Positions 22,870-31,504 of a stretch of DNA of 64,000 bases are shown here, piece by piece. This DNA is from Oscillospiraceae bacterium. Its GTDB lineage: Bacteria > Bacillota > Clostridia > Oscillospirales > Oscillospiraceae. How positions within the stretch are numbered: position 1 is the stretch's first letter; each line of letters begins with the position of its first letter. The position numbers and the translations under genes were made by a program. The DNA lies in contig CADARY010000006.1 of NCBI GenBank assembly GCA_902790375.1, forward strand, positions 1 to 64,000. Direction: 5' to 3'. Under the pieces are notes generated by a model. It saw only the letters and a list, made by a program, of their open reading frames with translations, was not told where the DNA came from and did not search any database.

Positions 22870-24383
22870 TCGTCTTCCTCATCCTTGTCCCAGAGTTTTC
22901 TGTCAAAGCTCGGCGTCTGCCGCTGCGGCTGCGGAGCGCTTGACCGAGGCGCGCCCGACAGCGGCTTCCCCTGCGGGACGCTCGGCCGCGGCTGCTGGAT
23001 ATTCGTCTGCGGGGTACCAGGCCGGACAGGCTGCTCCGGGCGGCGCACGGTTTGCGCGCCGGGTGTCCCGGGCTGCGGGGTACGCGCCTCGGCAGGCTGC
23101 TGACTCTGGGCGCGCGCGGCGCGCTCCTTTGCCAGCGCCTCCTGCCGCATCTCCTCTTCAAAGCGGCGGCGATAGGACGCATAACGCCTGCGCTCACGCT
23201 CCTTGACGATGATGACCGCGCCGATCCCGCCGATGATGGCCGCCGCCAGAAGGAAGGAGAGCACGATAATGCCCGCCCGCTGCCCGCGCGCTGCGCGGTC
23301 GGCTGTCGGCGTCTGGAGCTGGGTCTCAGGCTGGCCGGGGCGGGTGACGGCCTGCGCAGGCCGCGCGGTGGCGCCGGGCTGCTGGGGCTGCGCCGCCTGC
23401 TCGGCCTGCTGTGCCGCCTGCTCGGCTTCAAGCCGCTCGGCCTCCTTTGCCTCCTGCTCCTGCCGCCAGGCGTCGTAGGTTTTATCCAGACCCAGGGTAT
23501 AGTCCTTGAACAGAACCGCAAGCTCCCCGATGACGGATTCATAGCCGCCCACATTCTTGGTCATGACCGTCAGAATAAAGGGGTGCTCGGTATAGATGAT
23601 CCCGGCGGTGTGGTTCCAGTTGCTGCCCTCCTGATCCAGATAGCTGCCGTATTTCTGGGCGATATCCATGGCGTTCATCTCGGAAGACAGGCGGAAGTAG
23701 TGCGCGGGCTCCGCCTTGAGCAGCTTTTCGGTCACACCCGGGAAGCGGTCCGGATCCTGGCAGAGCGTCTCCAGCACCTGGGTCATATAGCGCGGGGAGA
23801 AGTAGCAGTAGAGCAGATACCGCTCGTCATAGCTGTCAAGGCGCGCATACTGCTTGGCCTGCTCGCGCCAGATCTCGTCCCCGCCCTGCCCGTCGATGAG
23901 GAACTTGCGCACCATGTGGGCATAGTCGTTGTTGGAGTTGACAAGGATATATTCAAAGACCGTGTCCAGATTCAGACCGCCGATCTGCGTGTCCTTGCCG
24001 ACCTTGCCCTCCCGGATGCGCTCGGACAGGAGCATCATCAGCGGCACCTTGTACATGCTGCCGGGATAGAACCACGTGTCGGGGTTATGGAACCATTCCT
24101 CGCCGGTGGCGGTATAGCAGTAGCCGATGCCCACGCGGTCGGCAGGGATATTCTTCTTTTGAAGGAAATCCTGCACCAGCTCCGTGATGGCGGCGTTGTC
24201 CAGAAGACTGTCGCGCGGCCCCGCTTCCGCCTCCGGCGTCTCCGGAGCGGCCGGCAGCTCGGCCTCCTCTCCGGATACGGCCCGGATCGGGATCTGCTCG
24301 GCGGCGAAGGCCGGAGAAGCCGGGGCGAGCATCAGCGCCAGGCACAGCAGCCAGGCGAGAACATGAAGCGTGTTTCGATTCAT
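22866..24383 (-). CDS. Membrane-anchored class A beta-lactamase-fold serine hydrolase
   Basis: A 505-residue protein: signal peptide (about 1-30), acidic linker, then a beta-lactamase-type domain (about 60-290). SxxK is in PGSMYKVPLMM (about 130) and an SxN-like motif in VNSNNDYAH. The KTG triad is replaced by His-Thr-Ala. An Ala/Gln/Glu coiled region and Pro/Gln linker precede a transmembrane helix (IIVLSFLLAAAIIGGIGAVIIV, about 375-396). A basic, Pro/Gln-rich intracellular tail of about 105 residues follows. An extracellular catalytic-like head joined to a cytoplasmic tail suggests sensing or wall-associated action rather than a free beta-lactamase. ATG 24383 is chosen over 24413 for its GGGAGG and immediate signal peptide. 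Translationally coupled to the permuted binding lipoprotein. Confidence 0.78.
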   Translation of the reverse strand: MNRNTLHVLAWLLCLALMLAPASPAFAAEQIPIRAVSGEEAELPAAPETPEAEAGPRDSLLDNAAITELVQDFLQKKNIPADRVGIGYCYTATGEEWFHNPDTWFYPGSMYKVPLMMLLSERIREGKVGKDTQIGGLNLDTVFEYILVNSNNDYAHMVRKFLIDGQGGDEIWREQAKQYARLDSYDERYLLYCYFSPRYMTQVLETLCQDPDRFPGVTEKLLKAEPAHYFRLSSEMNAMDIAQKYGSYLDQEGSNWNHTAGIIYTEHPFILTVMTKNVGGYESVIGELAVLFKDYTLGLDKTYDAWRQEQEAKEAERLEAEQAAQQAEQAAQPQQPGATARPAQAVTRPGQPETQLQTPTADRAARGQRAGIIVLSFLLAAAIIGGIGAVIIVKERERRRYASYRRRFEEEMRQEALAKERAARAQSQQPAEARTPQPGTPGAQTVRRPEQPVRPGTPQTNIQQPRPSVPQGKPLSGAPRSSAPQPQRQTPSFDRKLWDKDEEDE

Positions 24384-24784
24384 TCCGACAGGTTCCCTCC
24401 CAATGCGCACCATGTGCGCAAAATACTACAAATTAAAGTATAGCACAGCTCCCCTCGTTTTGGTACTGGGAAATTGTGAATTTCAAAAAAAGAAAAAGCG
24501 GAAGGCCGTGCTGCGGCGTCGGAAAAAGAAAACTTGCAGCGAAGATTTCATACGAACTTTCAATAGAAACAAGACAATCTTTGCGGCCGGAATCGCGCCA
24601 TGCTTCGTGAAAGCCCTTGACCCTGTATCTCCGTTATGCCCTTCGGGCTTTGCCTCGCCTGACACAATGCTGCCTCACAAAGCTTTTATCGAAACTAAGT
24701 ATCACTTTCCTCTTTCCTTTTTATAGGGAAATGGTATAATCAAATCAGATAATACGCTCTTGACCAGGGAAGGATGAAAACAAA
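24384..24784. other. Gene-free interval with candidate promoter
   Basis: No gene is supported in these 400 nt. They hold an A-rich stretch (24483-24500), a 40-nt segment (about 24610-24650) resembling 44130-44170 and able to pair AAGCCC with GGGCTT, and a TATAAT (24735-24740) 45 nt before the carbonic anhydrase start with only a weak -35 (CTTTCC, 24712-24717). Confidence 0.5.
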
Positions 24785-25336
24785 ATGGAACACAGGCATC
24801 TGATCGACAAGCTGCGCGCGGGCAACCGCCGTTATCTCTACGGTGCCGCTGTGGGCGATGTTTCCCCCACGGTCCGCATGGAGACGGCCGAGCATGGTCA
24901 GCACCCCCAGGCCATCGTCGTGGCCTGTTCGGACTCCCGCGTGATTCCGGAGGCGATCTTTTCCGCCGGCATCGGGGAGCTTTTCGTGATCCGTGTGGCG
25001 GGCAACGTCCTGGACCGGCACCAGCTCGGCAGCATCGAATATGCCGCGGCGCATCTGCACTGCCCGCTGATCCTGGTGCTGGGGCATACCGGCTGCGGCG
25101 CTGTGGCTGCGGCGCTCTCCGGCGGGGGAGAGGGCTACATCCAGTACATCACGGATGAGATCCGGCTTGCCGTGGGGGAGGAGCGCGATCCCGACCGGGC
25201 CTGCCGGCTGAACGTGCAGCACGCGGTCAGAATGATCCGTGCGGCCTTTGCCGATCACCCGGAGATCCCAACCGCAGGGCTGGATATCCGCGGCGCGCTC
25301 TACAATATCCGCAGCGGCCTTGTCGAATGGCTGTGA
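24785..25336 (+). CDS. Beta-class carbonic anhydrase
   Basis: A 183-residue enzyme for reversible hydration of CO2. The zinc ligands are visible: Cys in ACSDSR (about 48) with the Asp-Arg dyad, then His and Cys in LGHTGCGAV (about 101-108). The length fits the compact beta-CA type. The start follows GGGAAGGATG. The next gene begins 36 nt downstream on the same strand and may be co-transcribed. Confidence 0.93.
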   Translation: MEHRHLIDKLRAGNRRYLYGAAVGDVSPTVRMETAEHGQHPQAIVVACSDSRVIPEAIFSAGIGELFVIRVAGNVLDRHQLGSIEYAAAHLHCPLILVLGHTGCGAVAAALSGGGEGYIQYITDEIRLAVGEERDPDRACRLNVQHAVRMIRAAFADHPEIPTAGLDIRGALYNIRSGLVEWL

Positions 25337-25372
25337 TTGTGAAAAAATGAGATTGATGGAGGTGTCACACAC

Positions 25373-26977
25373 ATGAAAATCACCTTTCTCGGCGCTGCGC
25401 ATGAGGTGACCGGGAGCTGCACCTATCTCGAGGTGGGCGACAAACGCGGCCTTGTGGACTGCGGCATGGAGCAGGGGAAAAACATCTATGAGAACGAGCC
25501 TGTCCCCGTCCCGGCGGAGCAGCTGGATTTTGTCCTGCTGACCCATGCCCACATCGACCACGCGGGGCTGCTGCCGCTGCTGTGGAAGCAGGGCTTTCGC
25601 GGCTCCATCTATACCAGCGCCGCCACTGTGCAGCTTTGCGGCATCATGCTGCGAGACTCGGCCAACATTCAGATGCAGGAGGCCGAGTGGAGATCCCGCA
25701 AGGCCAAACGTGCCGGCGAGGAGAGCGTCACGCCTCTTTACGATCTGGAGGACGTGGAGGGCGTCATGACCCGCATGATCCCCTGCGCCTATGACACCGA
25801 GATCCAGGTCAACGACTGCGTCTCCATCCGGCTGACGGATGTAGGCCATCTGCTGGGCTCCGCCGCCATCGAGGTGTGGCTGCGGGAAAACGGGGAGCAG
25901 CGCAAGATCTGCTTCTCCGGCGACGTGGGCAACAGCGGCCAGCCCATCCTGCGCGATCCGGAATTTGTCCGGGACGCCCAGTACCTGGTCCTCGAGTCCA
26001 CCTACGGCGACAGGCTCCACCCCCATGAGGACATGGACTATGTCCAGGCCCTTGCCGCCCGCATCCAGGAGACCTTCGACAAGGGCGGCAACGTGGTCAT
26101 CCCCTGCTTTGCCGTGGGGCGCACCCAGGAGATGCTCTATTTCCTGCGGGAGGTCAAGGAGCGCGGCCTTGTCACCGGGCACGGCAACTTCCCTGTCTAT
26201 CTGGACAGCCCCCTGGCAGTGGAGGCCACCGGCATCTTCCTCCAGTGCGACACCCAGTTTTTGTCCGAGGATATGCGCCGCCTCATCCGCTCCGGCGTCA
26301 ACCCCATCTTCTTCCCGGGGCTGGAGCTGGCCGTCTCCCAGCTTGAATCCCAGGCCATCAATCAAGACCTCACGCCCAAGGTTATCATCTCCGCCAGCGG
26401 CATGTGTGACGCGGGCCGCATTCGCCACCACCTCAAGCACAATCTCTGGCGGCGGGAGTGCCGTGTCCTCTTCGTGGGCTATCAGGCCGTGGGGACCCTG
26501 GGGCGCATCCTGGTGGACGGGGTCAAAAAGATCAAGCTTTTCAATGAAGAGATCAGCGTCAACGCCACCATCGACGTGCTGCCCGGCGTCAGCGGCCATG
26601 CGGACAAGATGGGCCTGATCGCCTGGCTCAAGGGCTTTAAGACAAAGCCTGAGCTCATATTCGTCAATCACGGTGATCCGGACGTCGCCGACAGCTTTAC
26701 CACCTGCCTCAACAAGGAGCTGGGCTACCGCGCTTTTGCCCCCTACAGCGGCACGCGCTTTGATCTTCTGCGCGGTGAATTTGAGTATGTCGCTGAGCCG
26801 CGTCCCATCGAGCCCAGGCGTGAACCCGCCAGCAAAGCCTCCCGCCTCTTTGGCGAGCTGATCGCCGCGGCGGAGCGGCTGCTGCGCATCTGCAGAAGGC
26901 TGGAGGGGCATCCCAACAAGGATCTCATCCGCTTCACAAAGGAGCTGGACAGGCTGTCAGATTCCATGGAAAAATGA
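25373..26977 (+). CDS. Beta-CASP metallo-beta-lactamase-fold RNA hydrolase
   Basis: A 534-residue protein with the MBL zinc motif THAHIDHAG (about 59-67) and the later CFSGDVG and LESTYGD blocks. The beta-CASP region includes CFAVGRTQEML and SASGMCDAGRIRHHL, and a C-terminal VSGHADK histidine motif completes the site. This is the YSH1/CPSF73-like bacterial group (mRNA or tRNA processing nuclease). A helical C-terminal extension of about 70 residues is present. The AGGTG ribosome site is modest. Its exact RNA substrate is unknown. Confidence 0.88.
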   Translation: MKITFLGAAHEVTGSCTYLEVGDKRGLVDCGMEQGKNIYENEPVPVPAEQLDFVLLTHAHIDHAGLLPLLWKQGFRGSIYTSAATVQLCGIMLRDSANIQMQEAEWRSRKAKRAGEESVTPLYDLEDVEGVMTRMIPCAYDTEIQVNDCVSIRLTDVGHLLGSAAIEVWLRENGEQRKICFSGDVGNSGQPILRDPEFVRDAQYLVLESTYGDRLHPHEDMDYVQALAARIQETFDKGGNVVIPCFAVGRTQEMLYFLREVKERGLVTGHGNFPVYLDSPLAVEATGIFLQCDTQFLSEDMRRLIRSGVNPIFFPGLELAVSQLESQAINQDLTPKVIISASGMCDAGRIRHHLKHNLWRRECRVLFVGYQAVGTLGRILVDGVKKIKLFNEEISVNATIDVLPGVSGHADKMGLIAWLKGFKTKPELIFVNHGDPDVADSFTTCLNKELGYRAFAPYSGTRFDLLRGEFEYVAEPRPIEPRREPASKASRLFGELIAAAERLLRICRRLEGHPNKDLIRFTKELDRLSDSMEK

Positions 26978-26996
26978 GGGCTGCCGCGCTTTTTCG

Positions 26997-27025
26997 TTGA
27001 CATAATCTCACCCTTGTGCTACGAT
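26997..27025 (+). promoter_or_regulatory. Promoter of the pseudokinase-lectin gene
   Basis: A perfect TTGACA (26997-27002), 17 nt and TACGAT (27020-27025). The start codon is almost 200 nt downstream, giving a long leader that contains the palindrome at 27098-27123. Confidence 0.75.
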
Positions 27026-27097
27026 ATTGATAATTGAAAGCCCCATTTCATGCATCATTGCGATGCAAGCGCAAGCTTTCACACACTCAAAAAGAAT

Positions 27098-27123
27098 ACT
27101 ATATAGGCGTCAGCCTATATAGT
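27098..27123 (+). other. Perfect palindromic stem-loop in long leader
   Basis: ACTATATAGGC and its exact complement flank GTCA, making an 11-bp AT-rich stem about 75 nt after the promoter. There is no T run, so it is a candidate regulatory stem or DNA operator rather than a terminator. Confidence 0.6.
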
Positions 27124-27221
27124 AACCCGGGGCAAGACGCACAAATCGGCGAGAGCGCAGCCTTTCCGGCAGGCGCCGAAGGCGGAGCGTGCGCCGCTGC
27201 CCGAGCAACAGGAGGAACGGC

Positions 27222-28925
27222 ATGGCAGGCCCTTCATTTGAGCCGGAAAAGGCTTTGGGAAAAAAGCTGACAGAGATGGATAAGCAGGAGCTGTGCGCCT
27301 TCATCTCGGATCTCTGCCGCACGGTAGTCGCGGAGGTCGGGTCACGGGGGCGCAGGGGCGGCATCTATCCGGAGAACATCTGTCTTGACGATAACGGGAA
27401 AATCGTAATCGGCCCCGCCGGTAAGGGACCCTGGAAGAGCAGCGGGACCGACGGGCAGAAAACCGGCAGTCCCGTCAACGAAATCAGGATCAACGATCAA
27501 GGGGAGATCTCTCTCAATACGAAGGAGACGGAGCAGTGGCAGGACCAGGAGCTGCGCTTCATCGCACCGGAGCAGTACTGGAACGGCCAGCTCTCCGCCG
27601 CGTCCGACGTGTATTCCACGGGCCTTCTCATGTACTATGCCCTGAATGAGGGCAGGCTCCCGCTGGAGGGGGAGTGCAAGGATCCGCTGCTGCGCCGTAT
27701 GGGCGGCGGCAATCCCCGGGCGCCGAAAAACGCCGGCAGACGCCTCGGCGCGATCATCGAAAAGTGCCTGCGCTTCAAACCGGCCGAGCGCTACCAGACC
27801 ATGGAGGAGCTGCGCGTGGTGGCGGACAGCTGCCTGAAGAACCTCTATACCGGCGGCGTGCCCAGCTCGGAGGCTATTTTCAAAAAGAACGATGACGATC
27901 TGGACGATGTGGAGCGCATGATGGTCGGCATCATCGAGAAGAACGAGGACGCGGCCATCGAAAAGGCGGAGGATTTCCCGACCGAGGAGCCGGAGGACGG
28001 CGTCAAGGTCTATAAGCCCGCGCCCAAATCCACCCAGAAGGAGGTCATCTCCTCCACCCAGGCGGACATGCTGGCCAGGAAAATGAAGGACACCTCCAGC
28101 CCCGCCGTGCCCAAGCTCGGGGAGGAGGATGGCGTCCTGCAGCCCGTGACGATTACCCCGAATCCCACCCGCAGCTCGCCTGCGGTGCAGTATAAGCTCA
28201 AGACAGACAGAGAAAGGAAGATTGCGGAAGAGGTGAAAAAACGCAGAAGAAGACCGCTGGCTGTGATCCTTGTGCTCTGCGCGGTGCTGGTAATGGTGGC
28301 GATCATCATGAACGCCATGATACGCGATTATGAGAGAGAGCGCAGTACGCCGGATCCGATGCTTCAGACCACGGCGAATGTGGAGCCCGATCCCTATGCG
28401 GTGACGCCCACGCCGGAGCAGATCCATCTGGAGGATTTCAACACCACGACGCCCGGCCCCAGCGTGACCATGGATATCGGCATCCTGCCGGAGCCGGAGA
28501 TCGTCACACCCGAGCACGGCTATCAGGTGGTCAAGGACAATGTGAGCTGGACCAAGGCTGCGGCAGCCTGCACCAGACTCGGCGGGCACCTCGCCATCAT
28601 CAACGATGAGGCGGAGTTTGAAGAGGTAACGCGCCTTGCCGATGAACAGGGTCTCATCTACGTCTGGATCGGCGCGCACCGCGTGGGCGGCGTTGAAAAG
28701 TGGGAGGACGGACGCGACCTCACCGATGGCTTTGTCCGCTGGGCCCGCGGCGAGCCGACCTATATCGACCGCAACGACCAGGTGGCCGAGGATTATATCA
28801 TGCTCTGGAAGAATAACGGCGCCTGGGGCTACAACGATAACCGCGATGATCCCTATGCCGATTACCCCGACATGTTTGAGGGCATCATCGGCTACGTCTG
28901 CGAGTTCAACGACGGCGCAGCGTAA
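27222..28925 (+). CDS. Transmembrane pseudokinase with extracellular C-type lectin domain
   Basis: A 567-residue protein. The cytoplasmic part (about 20-200) resembles a Ser/Thr kinase: a catalytic-loop-like segment GIYPENICLDDNGKIVI lacking HRD, no recognisable glycine loop, VAIK or DFG, yet a clear APEQYW and SDVYSTGLLMYYAL of the C-lobe. It is therefore probably a pseudokinase. An acidic linker leads to a transmembrane helix (about 345-362) and a Pro/Thr spacer. A C-type-lectin-like domain (about 430-565) follows, with SWTKAAAACTRLGGHLA, WIGAHR, GEPT and YVCEF. ATG 27222 lies behind AGGAGG. It likely couples an external ligand or glycan to an intracellular scaffold. No protein kinase or phosphatase partner is nearby. 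Confidence 0.78.
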   Translation: MAGPSFEPEKALGKKLTEMDKQELCAFISDLCRTVVAEVGSRGRRGGIYPENICLDDNGKIVIGPAGKGPWKSSGTDGQKTGSPVNEIRINDQGEISLNTKETEQWQDQELRFIAPEQYWNGQLSAASDVYSTGLLMYYALNEGRLPLEGECKDPLLRRMGGGNPRAPKNAGRRLGAIIEKCLRFKPAERYQTMEELRVVADSCLKNLYTGGVPSSEAIFKKNDDDLDDVERMMVGIIEKNEDAAIEKAEDFPTEEPEDGVKVYKPAPKSTQKEVISSTQADMLARKMKDTSSPAVPKLGEEDGVLQPVTITPNPTRSSPAVQYKLKTDRERKIAEEVKKRRRRPLAVILVLCAVLVMVAIIMNAMIRDYERERSTPDPMLQTTANVEPDPYAVTPTPEQIHLEDFNTTTPGPSVTMDIGILPEPEIVTPEHGYQVVKDNVSWTKAAAACTRLGGHLAIINDEAEFEEVTRLADEQGLIYVWIGAHRVGGVEKWEDGRDLTDGFVRWARGEPTYIDRNDQVAEDYIMLWKNNGAWGYNDNRDDPYADYPDMFEGIIGYVCEFNDGAA

Positions 28926-28930
28926 TAGAA

Positions 28931-28963
28931 AAAGACTCACGGAAAACGCCCGTGAGTCTTTTT
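28931..28963 (+). terminator. Rho-independent terminator
   Basis: A 12-bp stem (AAAGACTCACGG and its complement) with a 7-nt loop and T run. A second copy of its right arm (CCCGTGAGTC plus six Ts) follows at once, as if part of the terminator was duplicated. Confidence 0.9.
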
Positions 28964-29002
28964 CTACCCGTGAGTCTTTTTTCTATGTATAGCAGAAAAC
29001 CG

Positions 29003-29032
29003 AAAAGAGCCCGTCCCGTAAAGGACAGGCTC
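29003..29032 (-). terminator. Terminator of rpmB
   Basis: On the minus strand GAGCCTGTCC / GGACGGGCTC with a 6-nt loop is followed by TTTTC, 20 nt after the rpmB stop. Confidence 0.8.
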
Positions 29033-29053
29033 ATTTCGGGTAATTTTTTTCAA

Positions 29054-29242
29054 TTACACAGCGCGGGTGACCTTGCCGCTGCGCAGGCAGCGGGTGCAGA
29101 CGTAGACGTGCTCGGGAGAGCCGTCGACGATGGCCTTGACGCGCTTCACATTGGGCTTCCAGGTACGGTTGGACCGTCTGTGAGAATGGCTGACCTTGAT
29201 GCCGAAGGTAACGCCCTTATCGCAGAATTCGCACTTCGCCAT
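29054..29242 (-). CDS. rpmB: 50S ribosomal protein L28
   Basis: A 62-residue ribosomal protein with HSHRRSNRTWKPNVKRV, the L28 core. Two CxxC pairs (CEFC near 4-7 and CTRC near 52-55) mark the zinc-binding (C+) paralogous form. The start ATG 29242 follows AAGGAGGTG; a longer frame is excluded by this ribosome site. Monocistronic with its own terminator. Confidence 0.97.
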   Translation of the reverse strand: MAKCEFCDKGVTFGIKVSHSHRRSNRTWKPNVKRVKAIVDGSPEHVYVCTRCLRSGKVTRAV

Positions 29243-29385
29243 GGATGAAGCACCTCCTTGCATGTGTTGGCTGTCGACAAGACAGCTCATTTATAATAGC
29301 AGATGGGAAACACAATTGCAAGGAAAATTTTGTACTACGCCGGAAAAAAGTTTTTTATCCAACGCCCGGATGTGTGTAAAAGACC

Positions 29386-29414
29386 TTGCCAAAAGGACGA
29401 AAAATAGGTAAACT
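29386..29414 (+). promoter_or_regulatory. Putative promoter of hprK operon
   Basis: TTGCCA (29386-29391), 17 nt, TAAACT (29409-29414), 37 nt before the hprK start. Confidence 0.6.
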
Positions 29415-29450
29415 GTATCATATACTGAGAAAGGGTAAGCGTGAACGAGT

Positions 29451-30392
29451 ATGCGCAGCAAGTATTCGGTCAAACTGAAAAAGATCATCGAGAGGCACGG
29501 CGGCATCACGGCGCTGCATCTGGCCTCCGATTATGAGGAGGCTCTGGTGACCACCTCGGATGTGAACCGCCCGGCTCTGCAGCTCACCGGCTTTTACGAT
29601 TACTTCGACCCAAGCCGCATCCAGATCATCGGCCGGGTCGAGAGCACCTATCTCGACTGCCTTTCGCCCGAGGACCGCCGCCGCACCTTCGAGCGCTTCA
29701 TGCAGCACGATATTGCGGCCCTCGTGATCTGCCACGGCGTATCCCCCTTCCCGGAGTGCATCGAAATGGCGCGGGAGTATGACCGCAATGTTTTCATCAC
29801 GGATGAGGATACCTCGGAATTTCAGGCGGATCTGATCCATTCCCTGCAGAAATACCTGGCAGCGCGCGTGACGGTGCACGGCGTGCTGGTGGAGATCTAC
29901 GGCGAGGGTGTGCTGCTCATGGGCGACAGCGGCATCGGCAAGAGCGAGACGGCGCTGGAGCTTATCAAGCGCGGTCATCGCCTCATCGCCGACGACGCGG
30001 TGGAGATCCGCCGGGTCAGCCGCCATTCCCTGATCGGCAGCGCGCCGGAGCTGATCCGCTATTATATGGAGCTCAGGGGCATCGGCGTTGTGAATGTGCG
30101 CCACCTGTTCGGTATGAGCGCGGTGAAGCCCGAGAGCAATGTGGATCTGGCCATCCAGATGGAGCCCTGGGACAACAGCAAGGCCTATGACCGCCTGGGT
30201 CTGACGAGCGAGACGGCCAGCTTCGTGGGCGTGGAGATCCCGCAGGTGACCATTCCGGTGCGCCCGGGGCGCAACCTCGCCGTCATCATGGAGCTTGCCG
30301 CCATGAACAACCGTCAGAAGAAGATGGGCTACAACGCCGCCGCGGCTCTGGCCATGGAGCATGACGCGGCCATCGACGCGGGGGCGTTCTGA
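29451..30392 (+). CDS. hprK: HPr kinase/phosphorylase
   Basis: A 313-residue bifunctional enzyme that phosphorylates and dephosphorylates Ser46 of HPr in carbon catabolite control. The N-terminal domain (1-130) is followed by Walker A GDSGIGKSE (about 157-165) with the capping His/Asp region HRLIADDAVEI. The C-terminal signature runs from VEIPQVTIPVRPGRN to MNNRQKKMGYNAA. Length is canonical. It is first of a four-gene cluster with murB, rapZ and whiA. Confidence 0.96.
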   Translation: MRSKYSVKLKKIIERHGGITALHLASDYEEALVTTSDVNRPALQLTGFYDYFDPSRIQIIGRVESTYLDCLSPEDRRRTFERFMQHDIAALVICHGVSPFPECIEMAREYDRNVFITDEDTSEFQADLIHSLQKYLAARVTVHGVLVEIYGEGVLLMGDSGIGKSETALELIKRGHRLIADDAVEIRRVSRHSLIGSAPELIRYYMELRGIGVVNVRHLFGMSAVKPESNVDLAIQMEPWDNSKAYDRLGLTSETASFVGVEIPQVTIPVRPGRNLAVIMELAAMNNRQKKMGYNAAAALAMEHDAAIDAGAF

Positions 30393-30448
30393 AGACGCGG
30401 AAGCATATTTCGCATTTTCATGATTCTCGGATGTTTGGGGAGAACAAC

Positions 30449-31432
30449 ATGGAAAATCTCGAACTTACCATACAGGAGATCAAACAGGAGCTGCCGGGCC
30501 TCAAGCTCTATGAGAATGAACCCATGTCGGCCCACAGCTCCTTCCGCATCGGCGGACCTGCGCGGGCCCTGGCTGTGCCGCAGGATGTGACAGGACTCAC
30601 GAAGATCTGTTATCTTTTGAAAAAACACGAGCTGGCCCCGTACATTCTCGGCAACGGCACCAACATCCTCTTCCCGGACGAGGGCTTGAAGGATCTCTTC
30701 CTCATCTCGACCGGGAAGCTCACGAAGCTGTTCCTCCTGCCGGACGGCGCGATCTACGCCGAGGCGGGAGTGCCGCTGGCGAGGCTTGCGGGCTTTGCCC
30801 AGCAGAACGGCCTGCAAGGCCTCGAGTTTGCCGCCGGCATCCCCGGCAGCGTGGGCGGGGGCCTGATGATGAACGCGGGCGCGTATGGCGGCGAGCTCAA
30901 GGACGCGGTGGAGAGCGTGGTCATCCACTTCCTGCCCGAGCAGGCGCTCTATGAGCTGACGAAGGAACAGTGCGCCTTCGGCTACCGCAGCAGCTTTTTC
31001 CAGAAAACACCGGGCTGCGTGATCGTGAGCGCGGTGTTCCGTCTGGAAAAGGGCGACCCGCAGGCCATCGCCGAGAAAATGCGGGAGCTCAACGAGAAGC
31101 GCCGCGAAAAGCAGCCGCTGGAGCTGCCCTCGGCGGGCAGCGCCTTCAAGCGCCCGGAGGGGTATTTTGCCGCCGCGCTGATCGACGAGGCGGGCCTCAA
31201 GGGCTTTACCGTCGGCGGCGCGCAGGTGAGTGAGAAGCACGCGGGCTTTGTGGTGAACATCGGCGGGGCCACATCCCACGACGTGCATGAGCTGATGAAG
31301 CATATCCGCCGCGAGGTCTATGAGCACAGCAAGGTCGTGCTTGAGCCGGAGATGATCCTTCTCCCGCCCGACTACAGGCTGGAGGACCACGGCCCCCAGG
31401 TCCCGCTGCACCGAGTGTGGGACGGAGAGTGA
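30449..31432 (+). CDS. murB: UDP-N-acetylenolpyruvoylglucosamine reductase
   Basis: A 327-residue FAD enzyme reducing UDP-GlcNAc-enolpyruvate to UDP-MurNAc in peptidoglycan synthesis. FAD-binding motifs include GNGTNILF (about 69-76) and AGIPGSVGGGLMMNAGAYGGE (about 130). The catalytic Ser is in PSAGSAFKRPEG (about 229) and the Glu is near the C-terminus (VVLEPEMI). ATG 30449 is preferred over 30431 because GGGGAG precedes it at good spacing. Confidence 0.95.
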   Translation: MENLELTIQEIKQELPGLKLYENEPMSAHSSFRIGGPARALAVPQDVTGLTKICYLLKKHELAPYILGNGTNILFPDEGLKDLFLISTGKLTKLFLLPDGAIYAEAGVPLARLAGFAQQNGLQGLEFAAGIPGSVGGGLMMNAGAYGGELKDAVESVVIHFLPEQALYELTKEQCAFGYRSSFFQKTPGCVIVSAVFRLEKGDPQAIAEKMRELNEKRREKQPLELPSAGSAFKRPEGYFAAALIDEAGLKGFTVGGAQVSEKHAGFVVNIGGATSHDVHELMKHIRREVYEHSKVVLEPEMILLPPDYRLEDHGPQVPLHRVWDGE

Positions 31433-31504
31433 CCCCTCGCCGGTCCGCTGTGAAACAGACCGCCAACGGCAAGGCGGGCAAAGCTGAAGAGATAGAGGAA
31501 AGCT

